A stretch of DNA of 64,000 nucleotides from Sodaliphilus pleomorphus. GTDB lineage: Bacteria > Bacteroidota > Bacteroidia > Bacteroidales > Muribaculaceae. How positions within the stretch are numbered: the stretch's first letter is position 1; every line of letters starts with the position of its first letter. Shown piece after piece: positions 45,009 to 53,370 of this stretch. A program made the position numbers and the translations under genes. The notes beneath the pieces are model-generated. The model searched no databases and was not told where the DNA came from. It worked only from the letters and a program-made list of their open reading frames with translations. The stretch spans positions 1,867,001 through 1,931,000 of the forward strand of contig NZ_CP045696.1 in NCBI RefSeq assembly GCF_009676955.1, written 5' to 3'.

Positions 45009-46643
45009 ATGGATAAAGAACTGCTGATAAGTAAAATACGCAACACCACCACACGGTGGAAACTGCTGGATCTGCTCAACGAAATCAAGGCCGACCTGGC
45101 AGGCACGGCCGCCTATCCATTCACCATGAGCAAGATGATGCGCCTGTGCAATCCCAGGATAGGCTTAGATCGTTACCACTCATTTGAGATACCCAAAAAG
45201 TCGGGAGGAGTCAGGTTGATTTTTGCCCCCGAGGGCAACCTGAAGTGGATGCAGCTGTGCCTCAACGAGATTTTCAAGGCACTCTACACGCCTTCGCCCT
45301 ATGCTATGGGATTTACCCAAGGGCGCTCGATCGTGAGCAATGCCGTGCGGCACTTGCATCAGAACTATGTGTTCAACATCGACTTGTGCGACTTTTTTCC
45401 GAGCATCAGCCAGGCACGCGTGTGGAAGCGCTTGCAATTGCCGCCGTTCAATTTTACCAAAGATGTGGCCAGCGTGGTTGCCGGGTTGTGCTCGATTAGG
45501 ATGCTGGATATAGTCGACGGCAACGTGCGGCTCGTCTCCTACAAGCTGCCTCAAGGCGCCCCCACATCGCCGTTGCTCACCAATGCAATATGCGACACGC
45601 TCGACCGGCGGCTGGCGGGGCTTGCACGGCGGTTTGGCCTGCACTACACCAGGTATGCCGACGACATCACATTCAGCTCGATGCACAATGTGTATCAGGA
45701 TGGCAGCCCGTTCAGGCACGAACTGGAGCGCATCGTCTCGGGGCAGCATTTCAAGATCAATGCCAAGAAAACCCGCCTCAACCACCGTGGCGAGCGCCAG
45801 GAGGTGACTGGCCTCACCGTGGGCGAGAAGGTGAACGTTGCCCGCCGCTATGTAAAGGACGTGAGGGCCATTCTTCACATCTGGGAAAGATATGGCATGA
45901 ATGCGGCTGTTGCAAAGTTTTATCCTCGATACAAGACCGAGAAGGGCTCTCTCCACAACGGCGACCCCGACATGGAGAATGTGATCGCGGGGAAACTTTG
46001 CTACCTGAAGATGGTGAAGGGCCAGCACGACCCGGTTTATGTCAAGTTGCAGGAGCAGTTCGACCGTCTCACCAGTGCAAAGCCCGAAGCTCATGACCTC
46101 GAAATAAGCTGGGAGTATCTCCAGACCCTGCCCACGAGCGACTTTGAGGCTCAGCTCGGCGTCAAGATTGACTATGGCATTTCCAATCTTGGCAAGCAGT
46201 ATGCCAGCTTTGTCTTCAACGGCAAGAAAATTTATGCGTCGGTGAGCCGTAACATCTCAATCAGCAATCTTCCCAAAAGCTTGTACATCTCCCTGTGCCG
46301 CCAAATTGATTACAAGGTGAAATATACCGGCGAAGCAAGCCAGCGACATGCCGTGATAGATCCCGGCACGCCTTACGGGCGCATGATGCTCGGTTGTCCG
46401 CTGCCCGAAGACCTGGCTGTGAGATACATCTATGTGGTGCACAGGGCTCTTCCCAAGGACAAGCCGTTGAAGTATGTGCACACCCCGCAAGTCGCCCCCG
46501 AGCTAAAAGACATAGTGGGCAAACTCAATGAGCTCATGCCGGGTGCACTCACTGCCGACGGCGCCCTGCTGGCCGGTGATAGACCCAAAGACACCTTGAC
46601 GCAACTTGTCGAGTCGGGTTTCGACCTCTCAATCCTACCGTGA
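45009..46643 (+). CDS. Retron reverse transcriptase with a ~190-residue C-terminal extension
   Basis: 544 residues from the ATG at 45009 (upstream frame is a T-rich artefact). RT motifs in order: FAPEGNLKWMQ, NAVRH at 111-115 (the retron NAxxH motif), VFNIDLCDFFPSI (motif A, 121-133), LPQGAPTSPLLTNAICD (motif B), YADD at 216-219 (catalytic) and VTGL at 266-269 (retron motif 7 VTG). About 190 further residues (from about 355) have no recognised domain, making it larger than classical retron RTs of about 320 residues. It copies the msd from the upstream RNA. The next gene starts 1 nt after its stop. Confidence 0.9.
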   Translation: MDKELLISKIRNTTTRWKLLDLLNEIKADLAGTAAYPFTMSKMMRLCNPRIGLDRYHSFEIPKKSGGVRLIFAPEGNLKWMQLCLNEIFKALYTPSPYAMGFTQGRSIVSNAVRHLHQNYVFNIDLCDFFPSISQARVWKRLQLPPFNFTKDVASVVAGLCSIRMLDIVDGNVRLVSYKLPQGAPTSPLLTNAICDTLDRRLAGLARRFGLHYTRYADDITFSSMHNVYQDGSPFRHELERIVSGQHFKINAKKTRLNHRGERQEVTGLTVGEKVNVARRYVKDVRAILHIWERYGMNAAVAKFYPRYKTEKGSLHNGDPDMENVIAGKLCYLKMVKGQHDPVYVKLQEQFDRLTSAKPEAHDLEISWEYLQTLPTSDFEAQLGVKIDYGISNLGKQYASFVFNGKKIYASVSRNISISNLPKSLYISLCRQIDYKVKYTGEASQRHAVIDPGTPYGRMMLGCPLPEDLAVRYIYVVHRALPKDKPLKYVHTPQVAPELKDIVGKLNELMPGALTADGALLAGDRPKDTLTQLVESGFDLSILP

Positions 46644-46644
46644 T

Positions 46645-47490
46645 ATGGCAGAGCAGAACAAAGACAACCTGAGGAAGTTGTTGCGCTTCCTCGATGCAGA
46701 GATTATCCACAAGCCAGAGAACCGCTGGTTTGTGGATGAATTGCGCAGTGCTTTGCCTCGGGGTGCTGTTGTGGAAAGCGGCGCTTGCAGCTCATCGGTC
46801 AAAAAAATCGAGAAGTATCTGGCCCTTGACTACAAACTGGACCACGCCCAGGCGGCGCTCGACTATTCCTCGATCAAGGACGACTATATGCGACAATGCT
46901 TTGAGGCCGATTGCCGCGAGATGCTGCGTTTCCGCTTCGGCCTCAGGGGGCACTGCATCGATTTCGGGGAGTTTTGCCGCTTTGCCCAGATTCAGGCCGA
47001 GCGGCTACTCAACATGTACTATAGTACCAAGGGCACGCTGCCCGAGATAAAAGCCTACATCAAGAAATATAATGAAGAAGCGGCCTGGATTGATCATGGC
47101 AAAACGCTGGAGGACATCAGTTATTCGGTTAAACTGTGGGCATTTACCCATGAGTATAAGCTGCAACCTCTATTCAGAACGCTCGACAATGTGCGGAAAG
47201 TGAGAAACACCCACAGCCACGGCTCGACCTCAAGCGCCGACGAGCAATTCTTCCAGAGTCACTACACCATGCTTGTAGAAGCCGGTTACCCTCTACAGCC
47301 CAGTTGCCGTGTCGATTGGGAAGCCCTGAAAAATGACAAGTCGAAAAACGAGATTTACTTCAACACCATAAGGTACACCTCCGAGCACAAGCGATACATC
47401 GACTTGTGCTGGCAACGCCGCCAGCCCTTCGATGAAGTGATCAAGGCGCTCGAGGAGCTCATCCTTCAGGTCACGGCTCACACAAACTGA
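46645..47490 (+). CDS. Retron-associated protein with HEPN-like RNxxxH motif (candidate effector)
   Basis: 281 residues. The start ATG is 1 nt after the RT stop, so the genes are surely co-expressed. The protein appears mostly helical and soluble, with no signal peptide. Residues 187-192 read RNTHSH in the context VRKVRNTHSHGS, fitting the HEPN ribonuclease active-site motif (R-N-x3-H), preceded by a helical stretch (LQPLFRTLDNVRKV). No ATPase, transmembrane or protease motif is visible. I do not recognise a named family. If it is the effector, the expected role is RNA cleavage after phage sensing, held in check by the RT-msDNA complex; this is inference. Confidence 0.6.
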   Translation: MAEQNKDNLRKLLRFLDAEIIHKPENRWFVDELRSALPRGAVVESGACSSSVKKIEKYLALDYKLDHAQAALDYSSIKDDYMRQCFEADCREMLRFRFGLRGHCIDFGEFCRFAQIQAERLLNMYYSTKGTLPEIKAYIKKYNEEAAWIDHGKTLEDISYSVKLWAFTHEYKLQPLFRTLDNVRKVRNTHSHGSTSSADEQFFQSHYTMLVEAGYPLQPSCRVDWEALKNDKSKNEIYFNTIRYTSEHKRYIDLCWQRRQPFDEVIKALEELILQVTAHTN

Positions 47491-47641
47491 GCCTGAAATA
47501 TATGTTGAGAGGCTAAAAATAACAAGGGGCAAATGGCTGTTGTGGTTGAAGAATAAAAGAATGCATGCCTTTGTAGTTTTTTTTAATGAATGATTTGAGC
47601 GAAACTTCAACCCCCACTGTTGCCTGTTTTGTTTTTTTTGT

Positions 47642-47649
47642 TAAATTTG
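47642..47649 (+). promoter_or_regulatory. -7 box for the LRR protein gene
   Basis: TAAATTTG, 108 bp upstream of the start at 47758. The 47491-47757 interval is AT-rich and shows nothing else. Confidence 0.55.
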
Positions 47650-47757
47650 TGGCCGATACAGAGACCCACCTTAAAACATGTCGTTGCAAGGCATTTGCGG
47701 GCTCGGCCGCGCTCCGACTGTGTAGTTATTAACCCACGAGCCCGAAGAAGACTATCT

Positions 47758-49410
47758 ATGAATTTCAAATCTCTACTGCTCTCAATTCTACTCATTGTGC
47801 CCTTCGGCCTGAATGCACAAACTATCGAGAACGGTGTGCTCACCAACTGTACAGGCCTCTCGGGCGAATACACCATCCCCGACGGCGTGAAGGAAATAGG
47901 CGAGGGCGCATTCTTCTATTCCGGCGTTACCAAGGTGCATGTGCCTGCCTCGGTCGAGGTCATAGGCAAATCGGCCTTCTACATGTCCTACTCGCTGCAG
48001 AGCGTTGACTTTGCCGCTGGCAGCAAGCTCAAGACCGTGAGAGACCTGGCTTTCTCCGAGTGCACGCAGCTGCAGCAAATCGAGCTGCCTGCCAGCGTCG
48101 ACTCGCTGGGTGCCAACGCGTTCACCTTCTGCGACGGGCTGCGCAAGGTGACGCTGCCCGCGAGCCTGAAACGGCTGTGCTACGGCACCTTCTCGAGCTG
48201 CGTCGCCCTCACGCGCATTGTGGTGCCCCCGGCCTGCAAGGTTATCGATGAGTTTGCCTTTGGCAATTGCACCGGCCTGAGCTATGCCGACGTGCAGGGC
48301 GCCGACACCATCTCGACCAAGGCCTTCTACCACTGCTCGGTGCTCTCGACCCTGAAGCTGCCCGAGACGCTCAAGGCCATAGGCGACAGCGCCTTCATGC
48401 GTTGCGAGGCTCTTGCCACCATCACCCTTCCCGCCTCGCTCGAGCGGGCTGGCGACAAGATGTTTTTGCGTTGCCCCTACTTCGAGGGCTTCACAGTTGC
48501 CCAGGGCAACGCCCACTTTGTGGCCGAGAACGGCGTGCTCTACTCCAAGGACAAAACGGTGCTCTATGAGTGCCCGCAACTCTACACGGCCGATGTGTTT
48601 ACTGTGCCTGCCACGGTCAAGACCATCAGGCCCAAGGCTTTCTTCGAGTGCAATGCAGTCAAGGGCATCAGCCTGCCCGCCACCATCGAGGGCATAGGGC
48701 TGGGCGCACTGTCCAACAACGGCATCGCCGCCTTCGACTTTGCGGGCAACGACATGTATCCCGTGCACGACGGCATGATCTATGCCCGCCTCAAGTCGCT
48801 CGACGGGTTGGCGCTGCTGGCCGCTCCGTGCCAGAGCCCGAAGACCGATGTCGTGCTGCTGCCCGGCACAGTATATATTGCCGACTATGCCCTGGCCTAT
48901 AGCAAGAACTTGAACAACGTGACCATGCCCGAGAACCTGAAATATGTGGGTCCCTATGCCTTCTACAACGACCAGGCCTTGCAAAATGTGACCTGCTATG
49001 CCGTCGAGGCACCCCAATTGCTCGACAACGCCTTCGGCGATGTGCCCTTCAACAAGGTGTATCTTCACATCAAGCCAGGCAGCTACAATTCCTACCAGGC
49101 AGCCGGATGGCTCTTCCTCATGGGCGACGACATCACGGGCGACTACCCCTATGTTGACCCTGCCACTGGCCTCAATGCCATTGCCGCCACTGGCGATGCC
49201 ATTGCGGTGAGCCGCCGTGGCGATTGCGTGGTCGTGGCGGCTGCCCAGCCCATCGCCACCGTCGCGGTCTATGACATTGCCGGCCGCCTCGTGGGTGCCG
49301 CCTCGGCTCATGGCCAGAACACTGCCACGGTGCAGGCCGTCGACAATGCAGGCGTGCGCGTGATGCGCGTAGTCTTCACCAGTGGCAAGCGAGCCACGGT
49401 CAAGTTCTAA
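47758..49410 (+). CDS. BspA-like leucine-rich repeat secreted protein (LRR_5 type)
   Basis: 550 residues from the ATG at 47758 (signal peptide MNFKSLLLSILLIVPFGLNA). LRR_5-type repeats of about 23 residues fill residues 35-435 (GVKEIGEGAFFYSGVTKVHV; SVEVIGKSAFYMSYSLQSVD), as in BspA surface proteins. The C terminus VAVYDIAGRLVGAASAHGQN resembles a T9SS-like sorting domain. Surface adhesion role is inferred from the family. Confidence 0.85.
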   Translation: MNFKSLLLSILLIVPFGLNAQTIENGVLTNCTGLSGEYTIPDGVKEIGEGAFFYSGVTKVHVPASVEVIGKSAFYMSYSLQSVDFAAGSKLKTVRDLAFSECTQLQQIELPASVDSLGANAFTFCDGLRKVTLPASLKRLCYGTFSSCVALTRIVVPPACKVIDEFAFGNCTGLSYADVQGADTISTKAFYHCSVLSTLKLPETLKAIGDSAFMRCEALATITLPASLERAGDKMFLRCPYFEGFTVAQGNAHFVAENGVLYSKDKTVLYECPQLYTADVFTVPATVKTIRPKAFFECNAVKGISLPATIEGIGLGALSNNGIAAFDFAGNDMYPVHDGMIYARLKSLDGLALLAAPCQSPKTDVVLLPGTVYIADYALAYSKNLNNVTMPENLKYVGPYAFYNDQALQNVTCYAVEAPQLLDNAFGDVPFNKVYLHIKPGSYNSYQAAGWLFLMGDDITGDYPYVDPATGLNAIAATGDAIAVSRRGDCVVVAAAQPIATVAVYDIAGRLVGAASAHGQNTATVQAVDNAGVRVMRVVFTSGKRATVKF

Positions 49411-49468
49411 GCCTCCAGGCAAGTGAGACACAGCAGCGTGGGGCATGGCCCCATGCCGCCTTCCTCGT

Positions 49469-49504
49469 CGAGGGCACATGGGCGCCGCCGCCCTTGTGCC
49501 CTCG
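49469..49504 (+). terminator. Hairpin terminator after the LRR protein gene
   Basis: CGAGGGCACA (49469-49478) pairs with TGTGCCCTCG (49495-49504), with an inner GGGCG/CGCCC stem. A short T-rich stretch follows. Confidence 0.6.
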
Positions 49505-49557
49505 TCGTCTTGCAGCTATTTTGGCGGCGCGATACAAGCCAAGTGCAGGAAAATAGC

Positions 49558-49565
49558 TAAATTTG
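49558..49565 (+). promoter_or_regulatory. -7 box for the aroQ operon
   Basis: TAAATTTG, 26 bp upstream of the aroQ start. Confidence 0.6.
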
Positions 49566-49591
49566 CACCCGGTTTTAAACACATCACGCGT

Positions 49592-50029
49592 ATGAAAATA
49601 TCGATTATCAACGGGCCCAATCTCAACCTGGTGGGCGTGCGCGAGCCCGAAATCTACGGGCACCGGTCGCTGAGCGAGTATCTCGACAACCTCGTGGGGC
49701 TGTATCCCGGTGTCGACTTCGACCTCTTCCAGAGCAACCACGAGGGCGCCATCATCGACGAGATACAGCGCGTGGGCTTCGACCACGACGGCATCGTGCT
49801 CAATGCCGGGGCCTACACCCACTACTCCATTGCCATAGCCGACGCCCTGCGGGCCGTGACAGCTCCTGCCATCGAGGTGCACATCAGCGACACGCAGGCA
49901 CGCGAGCCCTACCGCCACGTGTCGATGATAAAAGAGGCCTGCGTGGCCGTGATAGCCGGCTACGGCCTCGACTCCTACCGCCGAGCCGTCGACTGCCTGC
50001 TCGAGATGAAAAACACTGCCAAGCCATGA
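49592..50029 (+). CDS. aroQ: 3-dehydroquinate dehydratase, type II
   Basis: 145 residues from the ATG at 49592. The enzyme removes water from 3-dehydroquinate in the shikimate pathway. Type II family signatures: N-terminal ISIINGPNLNLVGVREPEIYG (tyrosine and arginine of the flexible loop), LNAGAYTHYSIAIADAL, and EVHISDTQAREPYR. Length is normal for the dodecameric class. The stop overlaps the O-methyltransferase start by 4 bp. Confidence 0.95.
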   Translation: MKISIINGPNLNLVGVREPEIYGHRSLSEYLDNLVGLYPGVDFDLFQSNHEGAIIDEIQRVGFDHDGIVLNAGAYTHYSIAIADALRAVTAPAIEVHISDTQAREPYRHVSMIKEACVAVIAGYGLDSYRRAVDCLLEMKNTAKP

Positions 50030-50664
50030 CCGAGCAACTCGAAGACTACATCCTGCGCCACATCGACCCTGAGCCGTCCCACCTCTACAAGCTCGACCGC
50101 GACACCCACATCAGGCTGCTCTACCCGCGCATGTGCTCGGGCCACATGCAGGGGCGCCTGCTCAAGATGCTGGTGCGCATGATACGGCCCCGGCGTGTGC
50201 TTGAGCTGGGCACCTACTCGGGCTACTCGGCCCAGTGCCTGGCCGAGGGCTTGCTCGACGACGGTGCCGTGGTGCACACCATCGAAATTGAGGACGAGCT
50301 CGAGGACTTCCTGCGCGAGCACTTCGCCCAGTGCCCATGGGGCAACCGCATCAAGCTGCACATAGGCGATGCCGAGCAGATACTGCCCGCCATCGACGAG
50401 ACGTTTGACCTCGTGTTTATCGACGCCAACAAGCGCCAGTATCCCGACTACTACAGACTGGTGATGCCGCACGTGCGACAGGGCGGCTTCATCGTGGCCG
50501 ACAACACCCTGTGGGACGGCAAGGTGGCCGAGCACCCCGCCAAGGCCCCCGACGCCCAGACCGCGGGCATCATGCGCTTCAACGACATGGTGGCCAGCGA
50601 CCCGGGCGTGGAAAAGGTGATTGTGCCGCTGCGCGACGGCCTCACCATCATCTACAAGAAATAG
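50026..50664 (+). CDS. Class I SAM-dependent O-methyltransferase
   Basis: 212 residues. Caffeoyl-CoA-type O-methyltransferase fold: SAM-binding LELGTYSGYSAQCLAEGL, TIEIEDELEDF, FDLVFIDANKRQYPDYY, and VADNTLWDGKVA (metal-binding aspartate and asparagine). The substrate is unknown. It overlaps aroQ by 4 bp and lies ahead of rbfA, so it may be translated from the same transcript. Confidence 0.9.
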   Translation: MTEQLEDYILRHIDPEPSHLYKLDRDTHIRLLYPRMCSGHMQGRLLKMLVRMIRPRRVLELGTYSGYSAQCLAEGLLDDGAVVHTIEIEDELEDFLREHFAQCPWGNRIKLHIGDAEQILPAIDETFDLVFIDANKRQYPDYYRLVMPHVRQGGFIVADNTLWDGKVAEHPAKAPDAQTAGIMRFNDMVASDPGVEKVIVPLRDGLTIIYKK

Positions 50665-50693
50665 ACCTACTTGCGATTGTTGAAGATTTAGTG

Positions 50694-50701
50694 TAAATTT
50701 G
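50694..50701 (+). promoter_or_regulatory. -7 box for the rbfA operon
   Basis: TAAATTTG followed by CGG, 33 bp before the rbfA start. Confidence 0.6.
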
Positions 50702-50734
50702 CGGTCAGAACACAAAAAAAACACTTCACACACA

Positions 50735-51091
50735 ATGCAATCGACCAGAATAGAAAAAATACAGCGGCTCATCCAGAAGGAGTTGAGCGAAATCTTCCGC
50801 CTCGAGACCTCCAAGACCCACGGCACCCTGGTGAGCGTGAGCCAGGTGCGCGTGTCGCCCGACCTGAGTGTGGCCCGCGTGCACCTGAGCGTGTTTCCCA
50901 GCGAGCAAGGCGCCACTATCGTCAAGAACGTGAACGACAACGAGAAGCCCATACGCTACGACCTGGCTCAGCGCGTGCGCTACCAGTTGCGCAAGTGCCC
51001 CGAGCTCAACTTCTATCTCGACGACTCGCTCGACTACATTCAGCACATCGACGACCTGCTGGCCAAGGATAAAAACCAAGACAAGGAGTGA
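50735..51091 (+). CDS. rbfA: Ribosome-binding factor A
   Basis: 118 residues from the ATG at 50735. RbfA binds the 30S subunit and aids 16S rRNA 5' processing. Family pattern: RIEKIQRLIQKELSEIF, LVSVSQVRVSPDLSVARVHL (the KH-type strand-helix core), and LRKCPELNFYLDDSLDY. The stop overlaps the GTG start of the next gene by 4 bp. Confidence 0.93.
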   Translation: MQSTRIEKIQRLIQKELSEIFRLETSKTHGTLVSVSQVRVSPDLSVARVHLSVFPSEQGATIVKNVNDNEKPIRYDLAQRVRYQLRKCPELNFYLDDSLDYIQHIDDLLAKDKNQDKE

Positions 51092-52314
51092 ATCTCGAAA
51101 CCAAAATAGCGCTGCGCTACCTCAAGTCGAAGAAGACGCACAACGCGGTCAACATCATCAGCATCATCTCGGTGCTGGGCGTGGTGGTGGCCACAGCCGC
51201 CTTGGTGTGCGTGCTCAGCGTGTTCAACGGCTTCCACGGGCTCATCGAGAGCAAGCTCTCGAAGCTCGACCCCGAGATTGCCATTCAGCCTGCCGCGGGC
51301 AAGGTCATGCCCGACGGCGACAGCGTGGTGCGGGTGGTGCGACGCATCCCGGGCGTGCAACAGGCCATGCCGGTAGTCGTCGACAATGCCCTGGCCATCT
51401 TTGCCGATTTCCAGATGCCCGTGCGCCTGAAGGGCGTGCCCGACGACTACAACAAGATGACCGCCATCGACAGCATCATCGTCGAGGGCGACTTCCAGCT
51501 GCGCGATCAGGTGTCGCGCTACGCCGTGCTGGGTGCCGGGCCGGCCATGACCCTCAACGCCCGCCCGGGCTACCTGCGCGAGCTGCAGCTCTATGCGCCG
51601 CAACGCCAGGGCGCGGTCAACATCAACGACCCGATGAATGCTTTTACCAACGACTCGGTCTTTGTGGCAGGCGTGTTCCAGGTGCAACAGAAGAGTTATG
51701 ACCAAGACCTCATCTACGTGCCCATCGACCTGGCACGCGAGCTCTTCGACTATGATACCCAGGCCACGCAAGTCGAGCTCAAGCTCGCTCCCGGTGCCCA
51801 CGAGCGCCAGGTGATGCAGCAGGCAAGCCAGGCCCTGGGCCCGGGCTACACGGTCAAGAACCGGCTCATGCAGCAAGCATCGTCGTTCAAGATGGTGAAC
51901 ATGGAGAAGTGGATCACCTTCCTGCTGCTCGCCTTCATCCTGGTCATTGCCACGTTCAACGTCATCAGCACGCTGTCGCTGCTCATCATCGAGAAAGACG
52001 AGAGCATCAGGACCCTGCGCAGCCTGGGTGCCACCAACAAGCAGATTACCCGCATCTTTGTGATCGAGGGCTGGCTCATTGCCCTCCTGGGCGCTGTGGC
52101 GGGCGTGATTTTAGGGCTGGCGCTGTGCCTGTGCCAGCAGCAGTATGGCTGGCTCAAGCTGAGCAGCAGCACCGATGCCGTCATCGTGCAGGCCTATCCC
52201 GTGCAGGTGATGTGGAGCGATGTGCTCGTGGTGTTTCTCCTCGTGGCAGCCGTGGGCTTGCTCACGTCGCTGGTCACCTCGCTCACCATGCGCCGCCGGC
52301 TGGAAAAAGACTGA
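51088..52314 (+). CDS. FtsX-like ABC permease, LolC/LolE type
   Basis: 408 residues starting with GTG at 51088 (in GTGA overlapping the rbfA stop). N-terminal helix (NIISIISVLGVVVATAALVC), a long periplasmic MacB-like domain (about 45-250) and three C-terminal helices (WITFLLLAFILVIATFNVIS, IFVIEGWLIALLGAVAGVIL). This is the layout of LolC/E lipoprotein-release permeases. The matching LolD ATPase is not in this stretch. Confidence 0.88.
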   Translation: MNLETKIALRYLKSKKTHNAVNIISIISVLGVVVATAALVCVLSVFNGFHGLIESKLSKLDPEIAIQPAAGKVMPDGDSVVRVVRRIPGVQQAMPVVVDNALAIFADFQMPVRLKGVPDDYNKMTAIDSIIVEGDFQLRDQVSRYAVLGAGPAMTLNARPGYLRELQLYAPQRQGAVNINDPMNAFTNDSVFVAGVFQVQQKSYDQDLIYVPIDLARELFDYDTQATQVELKLAPGAHERQVMQQASQALGPGYTVKNRLMQQASSFKMVNMEKWITFLLLAFILVIATFNVISTLSLLIIEKDESIRTLRSLGATNKQITRIFVIEGWLIALLGAVAGVILGLALCLCQQQYGWLKLSSSTDAVIVQAYPVQVMWSDVLVVFLLVAAVGLLTSLVTSLTMRRRLEKD

Positions 52315-52317
52315 CCC

Positions 52318-53370
52318 ATGCGCAAGTTTTACAATGTGAAAGATGACCTGAACAACGTGCTGGGCGCCATCGGTCGCTTTGCCCGTGCCGCTGTGAGCAA
52401 CAAGCAGCTGCTGGCGCTCGTGCTGCTGGCGCTGGTGTCGCTGGTCTCGGTCGTGGTCCTCTACTTCAGCGACTACCGCTATTCACACGGGCCGTGGCGC
52501 ACCTACGAGTCGGGCTTGTTTAGCGTGAACGAGGACCGCAACGAGAAATTTGAAAAATTTGTTTTCCCCGACACCATAAGGCGCGAAATCGAGAAACGCA
52601 ACGGCGGCAGACTGCTGTGCGCCTACCAGAAGTCGTATGTGAGCGACGATGGCGATGTGCAAGAGATACAGCACATCAACGTGTTCGACTTGAGCGCGCT
52701 CTTCAACCACATCTTCACCACCGAGGCCAGAGTGTATCGTCGCTATCTCGACAACCACCGCTTCAACAACAAGGAATATGAGTCGATGCGCATAGGCGAC
52801 ATTCACGGTCACCCGGCGCTGGCCTACAAAGCCCGCCGGCGCGATGACGGAGGGTTCTACTCGATGGGTGTGATTGTGTGCGCCCACCGCAAGGCCTACA
52901 TCTTTGAGGATTATTCTCACTACAGCCCCTATGCCGACTGGCAAAACGATGAGCGCACCTACTATTTCCCGCAGGCACAGCGCTATCCGCAAAATTTCAC
53001 TGTCGACGACATGTATCGCATCGAGACGCGGTTTTTCATCACCACCTTTGTGCTGTATCTTGTGTTCTACGCCACCTTTGTCGCGGCCTACCGCATGTTT
53101 ACCCGCGGCTTCCACACCCACGGGCAGCCGCCTGCCCCCATCCTGAACCGGCAGGCCAAGCAGCGCCACGATCTCATGGTCACGGTGTGTGCGATAGTGG
53201 CTATCATCATGATGGTGATGCTTGTAGCCTTCTGGCAGTTCAGGGGTACCAAGGTGTTGCAGTCGGTGGCCTATGTGGTGGCCGGACTCATGCAATTGTC
53301 GATAAACCTGCCCATTCTCATTCACCTCTATCGCAAGGCGCGGCTGCCGAAGCCGGCGAGCAGGTTGTGA
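52318..53370 (+). CDS. Membrane protein of unknown function
   Basis: 350 residues, beginning 3 bp after the permease stop. One hydrophobic helix near residues 33-52, a large soluble domain (about 55-235) with HINVFDLSALFNHIFTT, then a helix (RFFITTFVLYLVFYATFVAA) and two more at the C terminus. I recognise no family. The last 53 bp overlap the 3' end of the next, oppositely transcribed gene. Confidence 0.7.
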   Translation: MRKFYNVKDDLNNVLGAIGRFARAAVSNKQLLALVLLALVSLVSVVVLYFSDYRYSHGPWRTYESGLFSVNEDRNEKFEKFVFPDTIRREIEKRNGGRLLCAYQKSYVSDDGDVQEIQHINVFDLSALFNHIFTTEARVYRRYLDNHRFNNKEYESMRIGDIHGHPALAYKARRRDDGGFYSMGVIVCAHRKAYIFEDYSHYSPYADWQNDERTYYFPQAQRYPQNFTVDDMYRIETRFFITTFVLYLVFYATFVAAYRMFTRGFHTHGQPPAPILNRQAKQRHDLMVTVCAIVAIIMMVMLVAFWQFRGTKVLQSVAYVVAGLMQLSINLPILIHLYRKARLPKPASRL

